Shown here: one piece after another, positions 43,229-52,023 of the stretch | Layout of the letters: each line of letters starts with the position of its first letter | How positions within the stretch are numbered: position 1 is the first letter of the stretch | Notes under the pieces: generated by a model | Told to the model about the DNA's origin: nothing | The model's input: the letters and a program-made list of their open reading frames with translations, nothing else | The model's database searches: none | Assembly (NCBI RefSeq): GCF_038404985.1 | Contig: NZ_JBBKBA010000001.1 | Coordinates: 2,446,001 to 2,510,000, forward strand | Source: Ferrovibrio sp. MS7 | GTDB lineage: Bacteria > Pseudomonadota > Alphaproteobacteria > Ferrovibrionales > Ferrovibrionaceae | Direction of reading: 5' to 3' | DNA length: 64,000 nucleotides | Program-made: the position numbers and the translations under genes

Positions 43229-43816
43229 CTAACGCCGCGCCACTGCCTTCAGCGCCAGCTTGGCGATCTGATCAGGGTAGAGGAACTGGTAGGCGATCTC
43301 GGTCAGCGGTGCGCCGCCGATGGTGATGCGCCGCCGAGATGCCGGCATGCCGCCGAGGATTTCGTAGAAATCGCGGGCGCGAGTATTGTCGGCCAGCACC
43401 CAGAGGAAGAAGGGCGTCAGGCGCCGGCCGCTCAGCCAGTTGGCGGCATGCACCAGCAGGCGGCGGCCATGGCCACGGCCCTGCAGGCTCGGCAGGATAT
43501 TCATGGCATGCACTTCGCCGCGATAGACCGCGGCGCCGCCGGGCGGCAGGTCCACCGGCCTGCCGGCGGAGAGGAAACCGCCGAGCGTGCCGTTCTCGGC
43601 TTCCAGCAGCAGGACCAGCCGGTCCGGGTCGGGCTCGGCCAGCAGGTGAGTCCAGAATTGCGTGCGCTGTTCCAGGGACAGGGCATCAAGGTAGGAATCC
43701 GGCATGATGCCGCGATAGGCGCTCTGCCATACCGCCACATGCAGCGCCGCCAGGGCAGGGGCGTCCTGCGCCGTGGCCGGGCGGATGCTCAGATGGGTCA
43801 ATCGGGCATTGCTCAT
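43229..43816 (-). CDS. GNAT family N-acetyltransferase
   Basis: A 195-residue acetyltransferase. It opens THLSIRPATAQDAPALAALHVAVWQSAYRGIMPDSYL, the common start of a GNAT group with one domain. The acetyl-CoA binding motif A reads AMNILPSLQGRGHGRRLLVHAANWL near residue 105, followed by LWVLADNTRARDFYEILGG. The substrate cannot be deduced. It is a single gene, convergent with the hydroxyacid dehydrogenase. Its 101-base upstream gap to the LysR gene shows no clear motif. Confidence 0.87.
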   Translation of the reverse strand: MSNARLTHLSIRPATAQDAPALAALHVAVWQSAYRGIMPDSYLDALSLEQRTQFWTHLLAEPDPDRLVLLLEAENGTLGGFLSAGRPVDLPPGGAAVYRGEVHAMNILPSLQGRGHGRRLLVHAANWLSGRRLTPFFLWVLADNTRARDFYEILGGMPASRRRITIGGAPLTEIAYQFLYPDQIAKLALKAVARR

Positions 43817-43917
43817 GGCCTGCCGCTTCCTCCGTGGAGCGAGTGTAGTGGCCCGGCCTTACTCATTCGTTAGCGGGACCATCGCGCTCCTTTACGGCGA
43901 ATAGTCTGCCCGCCAAT

Positions 43918-44802
43918 TCAGGCAGCATTGCGGCCCAATTGTGCCGTTTCCTGGTCCAGGGCCGCCCGCATCGCCTCCAGCAGCGCCTCCACCGCCGCGC
44001 CGCGCGCAGTGCGGGCGCGATGCAGCACCAGCTCGGCCTCTGGCAGCGGCGGCAGGCCGCTTTCCGGCCCCAGCACACAATGGTCGGGCCGGAGCGCGGT
44101 AGTGCCCAGCGGGCCGATGCCGATGCCGCTGGCAATCGCCGCCTGCAGCCCGGCCAGACTGGGGCTGGTATAGGCCAGCCGCCAGGCCCGGCCGGCTTTC
44201 TCCAGGGCATGAATGGCGCGGTTGCGGTAGATGCAGCCTTGCGGGTAGACCGCGAGCGGCAGGGGGGCCTGGTCCAGTGGTGCCGCCTCGCGGGCTGCCA
44301 CCCAATGCACCGGATCGCGCCAGGTGGCGATGCCGCCGCGCTCGCCCGGCTCCTGCTTCACCAGGATCACATCCAGTTCGCCGCGCTCGATCTCGCCGCG
44401 CAGCACCACGCTGAGGTCGCAGCGCACATCCAGGCGGGCGCCGCCGCGCTCGCGGGCGAAGCGGGCCAGTACCTCGGTGAGATGCCGGCTGGCGAAATCC
44501 TCGGTGATGCCGAGCCGCAGCAGCGGCTGGCCGGGCGTGGCGCCGACAAGGGCGCGGGCTTCGTCGTGCAGCGACAGGATACGGCGGGCATAGGCGAGCA
44601 GCCGTTCGCCCTCGTCGGTCGGGCTGACCTTGCGACCTTCGCGCAGCAGCAGCGGTTTGCCCACCGCCGCTTCCAGGCGCTGGATCTGCTGGCTGACGGT
44701 GGATTGGGTGCGGTGGACCCGCTCGCCGGCGCGGGTGAAGCCACCAGCATCCACCACCGCCACCAGGCAGCGCAGCAGGTCGATATCGAGGTCTGGGATC
44801 AT
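43918..44802 (-). CDS. LysR family transcriptional regulator
   Basis: A 294-residue LTTR with helix-turn-helix LRCLVAVVDAGGFTRAGERVHRTQSTVSQQIQRLEAAVG and a C-terminal effector domain. It resembles the regulators that sit beside amino-acid or metabolite exporters. I use the ATG at 44802 (MIPDLDIDLL). TTG and GTG codons further up are in frame but would run into the operator. It is divergent from an EamA permease, and a perfect AAATGA(6)TCATTT repeat lies between them. Confidence 0.9.
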   Translation of the reverse strand: MIPDLDIDLLRCLVAVVDAGGFTRAGERVHRTQSTVSQQIQRLEAAVGKPLLLREGRKVSPTDEGERLLAYARRILSLHDEARALVGATPGQPLLRLGITEDFASRHLTEVLARFARERGGARLDVRCDLSVVLRGEIERGELDVILVKQEPGERGGIATWRDPVHWVAAREAAPLDQAPLPLAVYPQGCIYRNRAIHALEKAGRAWRLAYTSPSLAGLQAAIASGIGIGPLGTTALRPDHCVLGPESGLPPLPEAELVLHRARTARGAAVEALLEAMRAALDQETAQLGRNAA

Positions 44803-44821
44803 ATCATTCACAAATCCAATC

Positions 44822-44839
44822 AAATGAATTCTATCATTT
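44822..44839. promoter_or_regulatory. Candidate LysR operator between lysR and the EamA gene
   Basis: A perfect inverted repeat AAATGA, six bases, TCATTT, inside an AT-rich patch of about 45 bases. It is 20 bases before the LysR start and 57 before the permease start. Confidence 0.55.
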
Positions 44840-44895
44840 AATTTCCAAATGTCAGGCGGTTTCCATAAGGTCGCGGCCGGTTTAAGGAGAAAGCC

Positions 44896-45801
44896 ATGTC
44901 CACCGCCGTTCCTATCCCTGAAGCCGCTCAGCCGGGTCGCAGCGGGCTTCTGGCCCTGGCGTTGCTGTTCTGCCTGATCTGGGCCTCGGCCTTCACGGTG
45001 GCGAAGATCGGCCTGGCCGATGCGCCGCCGAAGCTGTTCCTGGGGGTGCGCTTCCTGCTGGCCGGGCTGCTGCTGCTCGGCCTGGCGGCCTGGCGTGAGG
45101 GACGGGCGCTACTCACCTGGCGGGCGCTTGGCATCGCCGTGCTGCTCGGGCTGCTTAACAACGCCATCTATCTCGGCTTCAGCCACCATGCCATGGCGCG
45201 GATTTCCTCCGGCCTGGCCAGCGTGATCATCTCCACCAACCCGATCCTGACCGGTTTCCTGGCCGCCCTGCTGCTGCGCGAGCGGCTGGGACTGGCGCGG
45301 CTGGCCGGCCTTGCCCTGGGGCTGTTCGGGGTCTGGTGGATCCTGCGTCACCGGGTGGTGATGGGGGATGATCCGCTGGGCCTGGCCTATGCCGTGGCCG
45401 CCGTCCTCTCCATGGTGCTCGGGACGGTGCTGTTCAAGCGCCTGGGGGGCGGGCTTGGCCTGGTCTGGAGCACCGGCCTGCAATGCCTCAGCGCCGGCCT
45501 GGCCTTGTTGCCGCTCGGGCTCTGGCTGGAAGGCTGGGAGAGTCTGCATTGGACGCCGCGCTTTATCGGCAGCCTGGCCTACCAGGTGCTGGCGGTATCC
45601 ATCGGCGGCTACCTGCTCTGGCTGCACCTGCTGCGGCAATACAGCGCCACCGCCGCCAGCAGCTACCACTTCCTGATTCCGCCGCTCGGCCTCGGCCTCG
45701 GCTGGCTGGTACTGGGCGAGGCGGTCGACCCGGCCGACCTGATCGGCTGCCTGCCGATCGTGCTCGGCATCTACCTTGTGAACCGTCCAGCCCGACCGTA
45801 A
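44896..45801 (+). CDS. EamA/DMT-family exporter
   Basis: A 301-residue membrane protein with ten helices in two EamA repeats (LFCLIWASAFTVAKIGL… and GLAYAVAAVLSMVLGTVLFKRLG…). An AAGGAG ribosome site is 6 bases before the ATG. It is divergent from a LysR regulator and so is likely induced by the exported or a related compound. Nine bases separate it from acyP. The substrate is unknown; relatives export amino acids or their analogues. Confidence 0.86.
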   Translation: MSTAVPIPEAAQPGRSGLLALALLFCLIWASAFTVAKIGLADAPPKLFLGVRFLLAGLLLLGLAAWREGRALLTWRALGIAVLLGLLNNAIYLGFSHHAMARISSGLASVIISTNPILTGFLAALLLRERLGLARLAGLALGLFGVWWILRHRVVMGDDPLGLAYAVAAVLSMVLGTVLFKRLGGGLGLVWSTGLQCLSAGLALLPLGLWLEGWESLHWTPRFIGSLAYQVLAVSIGGYLLWLHLLRQYSATAASSYHFLIPPLGLGLGWLVLGEAVDPADLIGCLPIVLGIYLVNRPARP

Positions 45802-45810
45802 GGTCCGGGA

Positions 45811-46098
45811 ATGGAAATGCGCCGCTACCTGATCGCCGGCAAAGTGCAAGGCGTCGGCTTCCGCTTCTGGACCGTCGGGCGGGCCCGGCTGCTCGGCCTG
45901 GCCGGCTGGGTGAAGAACCGTGCCGATGGCGGGGTCGAGGTCGTCGCGCGCGGTCAGCCCTACAACCTGGACATGCTGGCCGGCCAGCTCTGGGATGGCC
46001 CGGCCATGGCCCGCGTCGAGCGCGTCGAACTGGCGCCGCTGGCCGAGGAGGGCAAGGCCGCCCTGCTTGCCACCCACAGCTTCGACCAGACGCAGTAA
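45811..46098 (+). CDS. acyP: Acylphosphatase
   Basis: A 95-residue ferredoxin-like enzyme that hydrolyses acyl phosphates. The phosphate loop GKVQGVGFRFWTVGRARLLGL contains the catalytic Arg, and VKNRADGGVEVVARG contains the catalytic Asn. Length and motif spacing are normal. It follows the permease by 9 bases and precedes a small membrane protein by 25, but the three are not an obvious functional unit. Confidence 0.92.
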   Translation: MEMRRYLIAGKVQGVGFRFWTVGRARLLGLAGWVKNRADGGVEVVARGQPYNLDMLAGQLWDGPAMARVERVELAPLAEEGKAALLATHSFDQTQ

Positions 46099-46123
46099 TC
46101 TCTCGTGAAATCGGCTTAAGAAT

Positions 46124-46384
46124 ATGGAAAAGAAGAAAAATCCAGTTAAACTGACATGGCAGCAATGGATCACCTGCTATGTGGCTTCAATGGCCGGTGG
46201 CGGCCTGACCTGGTATCTGAGCGGCAATGTCTGGCTTGGCGGCGGCGTTCTTGCTGTTATTACAGCAATTTACGTCTTCTATCTGTCAGGCAGGGCGATC
46301 CGGGCGCAAAAGCTGCAGGAAGTCGATCCGGCAACCATGACACGGCAGCAGCGCCGCGCCATGGAAAGAAAGAAAAATAAGTAA
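46124..46384 (+). CDS. Small two-helix membrane protein, unknown
   Basis: An 86-residue protein with a basic N-terminus (MEKKKNPVKLTW), two probable membrane helices (about residues 17–35 and 37–56) and a basic tail (TRQQRRAMERKKNK). I do not recognise a family. Its 5' end, 3' end and flanks are much richer in A and T than the surroundings and use AAA, ATT and TTA codons that neighbours avoid. It is followed by an AT-only stretch and a small palindrome shared with lipB. The open frame with a positive-inside charge pattern supports it being real. Confidence 0.55.
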   Translation: MEKKKNPVKLTWQQWITCYVASMAGGGLTWYLSGNVWLGGGVLAVITAIYVFYLSGRAIRAQKLQEVDPATMTRQQRRAMERKKNK

Positions 46385-46410
46385 ATATAGTTATTTATAA
46401 TATTATTATG

Positions 46411-46426
46411 ATCTAATTTTTTAGAT
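46411..46426. terminator. AT-rich palindrome between convergent genes
   Basis: ATCTAA, TTTT, TTAGAT: a 6-base perfect stem with T-rich flanks, touching the lipB stop. It is weak as a hairpin, but it lies in the only terminator-like place between the small membrane protein gene and lipB. Confidence 0.35.
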
Positions 46427-47148
46427 TAACCGCAGCGTGATGCGGTCAGCCGGGCGAACAGGCTGCCATCGATGCTGGCGCGGAGCTGGCTGTCGACATC
46501 CGCCAGGCTGACCGGCAAGCCCAGATCGACCAGGGAGGTAACGCCGAAGGGTGTCGCTTCCTGGTTGTGAATGCCGCACGGCACGATGCCGCCGTAATGG
46601 CTCAGCTCGGGCTCCACATTCAGGCTCAGGCCATGGAAGCTGACCCAGTGGCGGACGCGGACGCCGATGGCTGCGATCTTGTCCTCGCGGCCTTCCGGGG
46701 CCTGATCCGGGCGCGGCACCCAGACCCCGACCCGGCCTTCCCGGCGCTCGGCGCGGATATTATATCGCCCGAGTGTGTGAATAACCCAGTCTTCCAGTCC
46801 GCAGACGTAATTCCGCAGGTCGCGGCCGCGCCGGCCGAGATCGAGCATCACATAGACAATGCGCTGGCCGGGGCCATGGTAAGTGTATTGCCCGCCGCGC
46901 CCGGTGGCGAAGACCGGGAAGCGCGAATCCAGCAGGTCGCCGGGCTTGGCCGAGGTGCCGGCCGTGTAGAGCGGCGGGTGCTCCAGCAGCCAGATCATCT
47001 CATTGGCCTGGCCGGCATGGATCGCGGCGACCCGGGCCTCCATGGCCGCCACGGCTTCCAGGTAAGGCACCGGGGCGTCGCTGACGGCCCAGTCAATGGC
47101 GCCGGCCTCGGTTTCCAGGCGGTCGGAAGCAGGGGGTATCACTTGCAT
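46426..47148 (-). CDS. lipB: Octanoyltransferase
   Basis: A 240-residue enzyme that moves octanoyl groups from acyl carrier protein to lipoyl domains, the first step in lipoate assembly. Motifs are [34 protein letters not shown] (family signature), the catalytic lysine in [18 protein letters not shown], and the catalytic cysteine in GIVPCGIHN. The C-terminus extends about 20 residues beyond E. coli LipB, common in the class. It is divergent from the FliN-like gene with a 92-base gap containing two GGCTATGTAGC direct repeats. Confidence 0.95.
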   Translation of the reverse strand: MQVIPPASDRLETEAGAIDWAVSDAPVPYLEAVAAMEARVAAIHAGQANEMIWLLEHPPLYTAGTSAKPGDLLDSRFPVFATGRGGQYTYHGPGQRIVYVMLDLGRRGRDLRNYVCGLEDWVIHTLGRYNIRAERREGRVGVWVPRPDQAPEGREDKIAAIGVRVRHWVSFHGLSLNVEPELSHYGGIVPCGIHNQEATPFGVTSLVDLGLPVSLADVDSQLRASIDGSLFARLTASRCG

Positions 47149-47240
47149 GGATTTACCATATACTAACCAGACAGCGGCTATGTAGCAGGGGCTATGTAGC
47201 GGCGCCGGCTGCCGAAGGAAAGGCCGGGGAAAGGTTTGCC

Positions 47241-47480
47241 ATGCCCGCCAATAATGCCGTCAACGATGTGACGGTCGAGATTTCGGTCGTGCTCGGCAAG
47301 GCCACCATGCCGATCCACCAAGTGCTGAAAGTGGGCCGTGGCGCCGTCATCGAACTGGATGCCAGCGTCGACGACCATGCCTGGATTTTCGCCAACAACA
47401 AGCTGATTGCCCGGGGCGAAATCGTGATTTCCGGCGAGAAGGTGGCGGTCTCGATCACCGACACCATGTCGGATGACTGA
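47241..47480 (+). CDS. fliN: FliN-like flagellar motor switch (SpoA domain) protein
   Basis: A 79-residue protein that is almost only a SpoA/FliN C-terminal domain: [55 protein letters not shown]. FliN forms part of the C-ring that sets rotation direction. The usual N-terminal extension is lacking, and no flagellar genes are near, as happens in some alphaproteobacteria where this short fliN is detached from the main cluster. It might instead be a spare SpoA protein. It is followed at 96 bases by tRNA-Leu. Confidence 0.82.
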   Translation: MPANNAVNDVTVEISVVLGKATMPIHQVLKVGRGAVIELDASVDDHAWIFANNKLIARGEIVISGEKVAVSITDTMSDD

Positions 47481-47575
47481 CGCGAATGGGTCGGATGACT
47501 AATTTGCCCAAATCGGTCCGCCAGGGTCCTTGAAGGCGGGGTGAGGATTTGCTACACCCCCGCGTCGCCCGGTTT

Positions 47576-47662
47576 GCGGTCGTGGCGGAATTGGTAGACG
47601 CGCAGCGTTGAGGTCGCTGTGGCCGAAAGGCCGTGAAAGTTCGAGTCTTTTCGACCGCACCA
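47576..47662 (+). tRNA. tRNA-Leu (anticodon GAG)
   Basis: An 87-base class II tRNA. Acceptor arms GCGGTCG and CGACCGC, D-loop AATTGGTAGAC, anticodon stem CAGCG/CGCTG with loop TTGAGGT (anticodon GAG), the long variable arm GGCC-GAAA-GGCC, T loop TTCGAGT, and an encoded CCA end. It reads CUU and CUC. No integrase or repeat of its 3' end is visible downstream. Confidence 0.96.
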
Positions 47663-47717
47663 TTATTTGCCCCCGCAGCGGGTAGACCGCCGGGGCCTTC
47701 CCGGAAGCACCAGACAC

Positions 47718-50033
47718 ATGACAGACGAGCTTGATCGCGCAGCCCTCGAATATCACCGGCTGCCGCGGCCGGGTAAACTTGAGATCGCGGCCACCAAGCC
47801 GCTGGCTACCCAGCGCGATCTTGCACTCGCCTACAGCCCCGGTGTCGCCGCCGCCTGCCGCGCCATTGCCGACGATCCGGCCCAGGCCGCCGAGCTGACC
47901 GCGCGCGGCAATCTGGTTGCCGTGATCTCCAATGGCACCGCCGTCCTCGGCCTTGGCAATATTGGCCCGCTTGCCTCCAAGCCCGTGATGGAAGGCAAGG
48001 CGGTGCTGTTCAAGAAATTCGCCGGCATAGATGTGTTCGACATCGAGGTGAACCAGACCGACCCGGAAAAGCTGGTCGAGATCGTCGCTGCCCTGGAACC
48101 GACCTTCGGCGGCATCAACCTGGAAGACATCAAGGCGCCGGAATGCTTCGTGGTGGAGCGCGCCTTGCGCGCCCGCATGAACATCCCGGTATTCCATGAC
48201 GATCAGCACGGCACCGCGATCACGGTCGCCGCCGCGATCCTCAACGGCCTGCGCGTGGTCGGCAAGACCATGGAAGACGTGCGCCTGGTCGCCTCCGGTG
48301 CCGGTGCCGCGGCGCTGGCCTGCCTCGACCTGCTGGTCGAACTCGGCATGAAGCGCGAGAACATCGTCGTCACCGATATCGTCGGCGTGGTCTATGAAGG
48401 CCGCACCGAGCAGATGGACGAATTCAAGGCGCGCTATGCCCGCCCGACCAACCACCGCACGCTCGGCGACGCCATTGCCGGCGCCGATGTGTTCTTAGGC
48501 CTTTCCGCCGGCGGCGTGCTGAAGCCGGAGATGGTGGCCAAGATGGGGCCGAAGCCGCTGATCCTGGCACTGGCCAACCCGACGCCGGAAATCCTGCCCG
48601 AAATCGCCAAGGCGGCGCGGCCGGACGTGATCATGGCCACCGGGCGTTCGGACTATCCGAACCAGGTCAACAACGTGCTGTGTTTCCCGTTCCTGTTCCG
48701 TGGTGCGCTCGATGTCGGCGCCACCACCATCAACACCCAGATGGAAATGGCCGCCGTGCGTGCCATCGCCGATCTGGCGATGGCCGAGATTTCCGATGTG
48801 GTGGCCCGCGCCTATGGCCCGGACCAGGATATCAGCTTCGGCCCGGACTACTTCATCCCGAAACCGTTCGACCCGCGCCTGATCCTGGAGATCGCGCCGG
48901 CGGTGGCCAAGGCGGCAATGGAAAGCGGCGTGGCGACGCGCCCGATCGCCGATCTTGAAGCCTACCGCCAGAGCCTGGAGCGCTTCGTCTACCGCACCGG
49001 CTTCATCATGCGCCCGATCTTCGAGCGCGCGAAAAGCCGTGCCATGCGTCTGATCTATGCCGAGGGCGAGGACGAGCGCGTGCTGCGCGCGGCCCAGATC
49101 GTGGCCGACGACAAGCTGGCGCTGCCGATCCTGATCGGCCGCCGCAGCGTGGTGGAGCGCCGCATCGAGAAGCTCGGCCTGCGCCTCAAGCTCGGCGAGA
49201 ATGTCGAACTGGTCGATCCCGAGCGCGACGACCGCTACAACGAATACTGGACCGGTTACTTCAACCTGATGGCCCGCCGTGGCGTGGCGCCCGACGATGC
49301 CCGCACCATTATCCGCACCAATACCACAGTGATCGCCGCCATGGCGGTGCATCGCGGCGATGCCGATGCGATGATCTGCGGCGCCGTTGGCCAGTATGAC
49401 CACCATCTGCCGCATCTGCTCGATGTGCTGGGCCTGCGTACCGGCGTGTCGCGTCCGGCCGCGATGCAGCTGCTGGTGCTGCCGCAGGGTGTGATCTTCA
49501 TCGCCGACAGCAATGTCGCGGCCGATCCGACGGTGCCGGAAGTGGTGCAGATCACCCGTCTGGCGGCGGAAGAGGCTTTGCGCTTTGGCGTTACGCCGAA
49601 GATCGCGCTGCTGTCCAATTCAAATTTCGGCTCATCCAATTCCGTCGCCGCGCGCAAGATGCGCGATGCGGTGCGCCTGCTGCAGGCGGAATTCCCCGAT
49701 CTGGAGATTGAGGGCGAGATGAAGGCGGATGCCGCGCTGTCCGCCGCGATCCGCGAAAAGACGATGCCGAACAACAAGCTCAGCGGCGCCGCCAATATCC
49801 TGATCATGCCGAACTTGGAAGCGGCCAATATCGCCGCCAACCTGGTGCGCCAGCTTGAGCAGGGCTTCTATGTCGGCCCGATCCTGATGGGCATGGCGCG
49901 CTCGGCGCATATCGTGTCGCGCAATGTCACTGTGCGTGGCCTGGTCAACATGAGCGCCGTCGCTGTGGTCGATGCGCAGGACCATGCCGATGGCCTGATG
50001 GGCAAGAGCCTGCGGTCGCTGCACCAGGGCTAG
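47718..50033 (+). CDS. maeB: NADP-dependent malic enzyme (MaeB type)
   Basis: A 771-residue two-domain protein. Residues 1 to about 430 form the malic enzyme: [61 protein letters not shown] and the dinucleotide loop [15 protein letters not shown]. The rest is a phosphotransacetylase-like domain ([16 protein letters not shown] and [18 protein letters not shown]) that in such enzymes binds acetyl-CoA for regulation rather than catalysing. It decarboxylates malate to pyruvate, providing NADPH. The ATG at 47718 is 55 bases after the tRNA. It is convergent with a LysR gene, 7 bases between stops. Confidence 0.94.
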   Translation: MTDELDRAALEYHRLPRPGKLEIAATKPLATQRDLALAYSPGVAAACRAIADDPAQAAELTARGNLVAVISNGTAVLGLGNIGPLASKPVMEGKAVLFKKFAGIDVFDIEVNQTDPEKLVEIVAALEPTFGGINLEDIKAPECFVVERALRARMNIPVFHDDQHGTAITVAAAILNGLRVVGKTMEDVRLVASGAGAAALACLDLLVELGMKRENIVVTDIVGVVYEGRTEQMDEFKARYARPTNHRTLGDAIAGADVFLGLSAGGVLKPEMVAKMGPKPLILALANPTPEILPEIAKAARPDVIMATGRSDYPNQVNNVLCFPFLFRGALDVGATTINTQMEMAAVRAIADLAMAEISDVVARAYGPDQDISFGPDYFIPKPFDPRLILEIAPAVAKAAMESGVATRPIADLEAYRQSLERFVYRTGFIMRPIFERAKSRAMRLIYAEGEDERVLRAAQIVADDKLALPILIGRRSVVERRIEKLGLRLKLGENVELVDPERDDRYNEYWTGYFNLMARRGVAPDDARTIIRTNTTVIAAMAVHRGDADAMICGAVGQYDHHLPHLLDVLGLRTGVSRPAAMQLLVLPQGVIFIADSNVAADPTVPEVVQITRLAAEEALRFGVTPKIALLSNSNFGSSNSVAARKMRDAVRLLQAEFPDLEIEGEMKADAALSAAIREKTMPNNKLSGAANILIMPNLEAANIAANLVRQLEQGFYVGPILMGMARSAHIVSRNVTVRGLVNMSAVAVVDAQDHADGLMGKSLRSLHQG

Positions 50034-50040
50034 CGGCGGC

Positions 50041-50922
50041 TCAATGCCCGATCGGCGTCTCGGCCATGCTCCAGGTATGGCCGGCGGCATAGGCGGTGAG
50101 CAGGCTGAGTGCCGGGCCGGGTTCGCCCTGCCACAGCAGCCCGATGCGGTGATACAGCTTCAGTTCCGGTAAGCTCAGGCTGGCCACCGCTTCGGAATGG
50201 CTGAGCCAATGCGGCACAATGGCGATGCCTAAGCCGGCTTCCACCAGCGCCAGCAGGGCGGCATCGCTTTCCGCCTTGCCGACAATGCGCGGGCGGGCAT
50301 TATGCTGGGCGAAAAGCTGTTCGCTCATCGGCATCACCGCCGCATCGGGGTGAATCACGAAAGCCTGGTCATGCAGTTCAGCGATGCGCACGCTGGCACG
50401 GTGCGCCAGCGGATGCCTTGCCGGCACCACCAGGCGATAACGCTGGCGGAACATCGGTAAGGCCGTGTCGCCGGCATTCTCGGTGAGCAGCAGCAGGGCG
50501 GCATCCAGGCGGCCAAGCTCCAGCCGCCGCTTGAGCGTGGCCGGCGGCGCCTCCAGGGTTTCCAGGGCTACGTCCGGCTGCGCTGCGGCGAAACCGCCGA
50601 GCAGGCTGGAGAGGCCACGCAGCGGCAGACCGGGCATATGGCCAAGCCGCAGCCGTTGCCGCGCCGGCCTGGTCTGGCGCAATTCACGCCGCGCGGCGGT
50701 CCATTCCTGCAGCATCACCCGGGCGCGCGGCAGGAAGCGGGCGCCGGCCGGTGTCAGCGCCGCGCCCCGGCCGCGCTCGAACAGGGCGGCGCCGAGGTCT
50801 TCCTCCAGGCGCTTGATGCCGGCGGAAAGTGTCGGCTGGGTGATGTTGGCACGCTCGGCCGCCTTGGTGAAATTGCCGGTTTCCACCACGGCCATGAAAT
50901 AGCGGATCTGGCTGATGTTCAT
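50041..50922 (-). CDS. LysR family transcriptional regulator
   Basis: A 293-residue LTTR: MNISQIRYFMAVVETGNFTKAAERANITQPTLSAGIKRLEEDLGAALFERG is a textbook helix-turn-helix, followed by an effector domain (LRLGHMPGLPLRGLSSLLGGF onward). The ATG at 50922 is chosen because homologues start at this MNI motif; the frame is open for 35 codons further, over the thioesterase promoter. It is divergent from the two hotdog thioesterase genes and likely controls them. An ATAG(7)CTAT repeat is 5 bases in front of its start. Confidence 0.92.
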   Translation of the reverse strand: MNISQIRYFMAVVETGNFTKAAERANITQPTLSAGIKRLEEDLGAALFERGRGAALTPAGARFLPRARVMLQEWTAARRELRQTRPARQRLRLGHMPGLPLRGLSSLLGGFAAAQPDVALETLEAPPATLKRRLELGRLDAALLLLTENAGDTALPMFRQRYRLVVPARHPLAHRASVRIAELHDQAFVIHPDAAVMPMSEQLFAQHNARPRIVGKAESDAALLALVEAGLGIAIVPHWLSHSEAVASLSLPELKLYHRIGLLWQGEPGPALSLLTAYAAGHTWSMAETPIGH

Positions 50923-50927
50923 GCGGC

Positions 50928-50942
50928 ATAGAGAAAGCCTAT
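50928..50942. promoter_or_regulatory. Candidate LysR box upstream of the thioesterase pair
   Basis: ATAG, seven bases, CTAT: a short inverted repeat of the T-N11-A kind in the 103-base divergent gap. The arms are only four bases, so support is modest. Confidence 0.35.
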
Positions 50943-51025
50943 TCCCCAGATAAAAACAATCGATTTCCTCTATTCCTGCTGCCTGGCTAGCATTGCGGGC
51001 GAGGAAACCGATCCCGGAGGCCGCC

Positions 51026-51487
51026 ATGACGGACCGTTACGTCGAAACCCTGCGCCTGATGGCCCAGGCCTGGCATTGCGATCATCTCGGGCATGTCAAT
51101 GTCAGTCACTATATGGGCTGGCTTGGCGATGCCGCTTTTGCCTTCCTGGCCATGCATGGCCTCGACCGTGCCCGGTCGGCCGAGGAGAATCTGGGCGTTG
51201 CCGCGGTGCGGGCGGAGATCGACTACCAGGCCGAATTGCGCGGCGGCGATCTGGTGCGGATGGAAACCGGGGTGGAAACCATCGCCGAGCGCAAGATCGT
51301 GTTCCGCCACCGGCTGGTGCGCGTGGGCGATGACAGGATAGCGATGGCGGCGCGGCTGACTGGTGTCTGCCTCGACCTGAACAGCCGCCGCGCCCGGGCG
51401 TTTCCGGCTGCATTTGCCGCCGGCGTGGCCTCGGCCTTTGGCCTGCCAACGCCAGGACAGAATCTGGCCCAGGGAGCCGCCGCATGA
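51026..51487 (+). CDS. Hotdog-fold acyl-CoA thioesterase (4HBT-like)
   Basis: A 153-residue hotdog protein. The active-site helix start is visible in AWHCDHLGHVNVSHYMGWLGDAAFAFL, with the Asp/His/Asn pattern of the 4-hydroxybenzoyl-CoA thioesterase group; ENLGVAAVRAEIDYQAELRGGDLVRMETGVETIAERKIVFRHRL forms the sheet. The ATG at 51026 has a GGAGG site 5 bases before it. Its stop overlaps the next thioesterase gene by four bases (ATGA). It is divergent from a LysR regulator. Confidence 0.85.
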   Translation: MTDRYVETLRLMAQAWHCDHLGHVNVSHYMGWLGDAAFAFLAMHGLDRARSAEENLGVAAVRAEIDYQAELRGGDLVRMETGVETIAERKIVFRHRLVRVGDDRIAMAARLTGVCLDLNSRRARAFPAAFAAGVASAFGLPTPGQNLAQGAAA

Positions 51488-51945
51488 CGGCGTTTATTCC
51501 CAAAGACCCGGATTTTGCCGCCCGCTGCCGCGACAGCTTCAACCGCCAGCCGGCGATGCATCTGATCGGCGCCACCATGAGCCGGATCGAGCCCGGCTTC
51601 TGCGAGGTGGAACTGCTGCGGCGCCATGAGGTGACGCAGCAGCATGGCTTCGTGCATGGCGGCATGGTCGGCATGATTGCCGACAGCGCCGCAGGTTATG
51701 CCGCCTATAGCCTGTTTCCCACTGACGCCACGGTGCTGACCGTGGAATACAAGCTGAACCTGCTGGCGCCGGCCGATGCCGACCGCCTGCTGGCGCGCAG
51801 CCAGGTGAGCAAACATGGCCGCACCCTGACCATCTGCACCATGGACGTGGTGGGCATCCAAGGGGGCCGTGAGGTCGCCTGCGCCACCGGCCTGGCCACC
51901 ATGATGTGCCTGCTTGGGCGCCCAGATGCCCCGCCTAAAAAGTGA
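51484..51945 (+). CDS. PaaI-family hotdog thioesterase
   Basis: A 153-residue hotdog protein of the PaaI/YdiI type: VTQQHGFVHGGMVGMIADSAAGYAAYSL contains the HGG turn and the catalytic acidic residue, followed by VEYKLNLLAPADADRLLARSQVSKHGRTLTICTMDV. PaaI enzymes clear CoA thioesters, notably of phenylacetate breakdown. It overlaps the preceding thioesterase gene by four bases, so the two are made together. The ivd gene follows after 78 bases and has its own operator-like palindrome. Confidence 0.88.
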   Translation: MTAFIPKDPDFAARCRDSFNRQPAMHLIGATMSRIEPGFCEVELLRRHEVTQQHGFVHGGMVGMIADSAAGYAAYSLFPTDATVLTVEYKLNLLAPADADRLLARSQVSKHGRTLTICTMDVVGIQGGREVACATGLATMMCLLGRPDAPPKK

Positions 51946-51950
51946 TACCC

Positions 51951-51977
51951 GCCAGGAAATGACAGTCACTTGGTGGC
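51951..51977. promoter_or_regulatory. Operator-like palindrome upstream of ivd
   Basis: A 27-base interrupted palindrome: GCCAGGAAATGAC, a central A, GTCACTTGGTGGC; 10 of 13 arm positions are symmetric and the TGAC/GTCA core is perfect. It lies about 47 bases before the ivd start, a usual site for a repressor of leucine catabolism. No regulator gene is adjacent. Confidence 0.45.
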
Positions 51978-52023
51978 AGGCTAAAGTCCCGCCCGCTTTG
52001 AAGAGTCTTGAGGAAACCCCGCC

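Noticed and set aside
47176-47200. Direct repeat GGCTATGTAGC twice before the FliN-like gene
   Set aside because: Two 11-base copies with a 14-base period are seen, but there is no symmetry or promoter phasing to support a function.
47576-47717. tRNA-Leu as integration site of a mobile element
   Set aside because: No integrase, no direct repeat of the tRNA 3' end and no foreign genes follow; maeB is a core gene.
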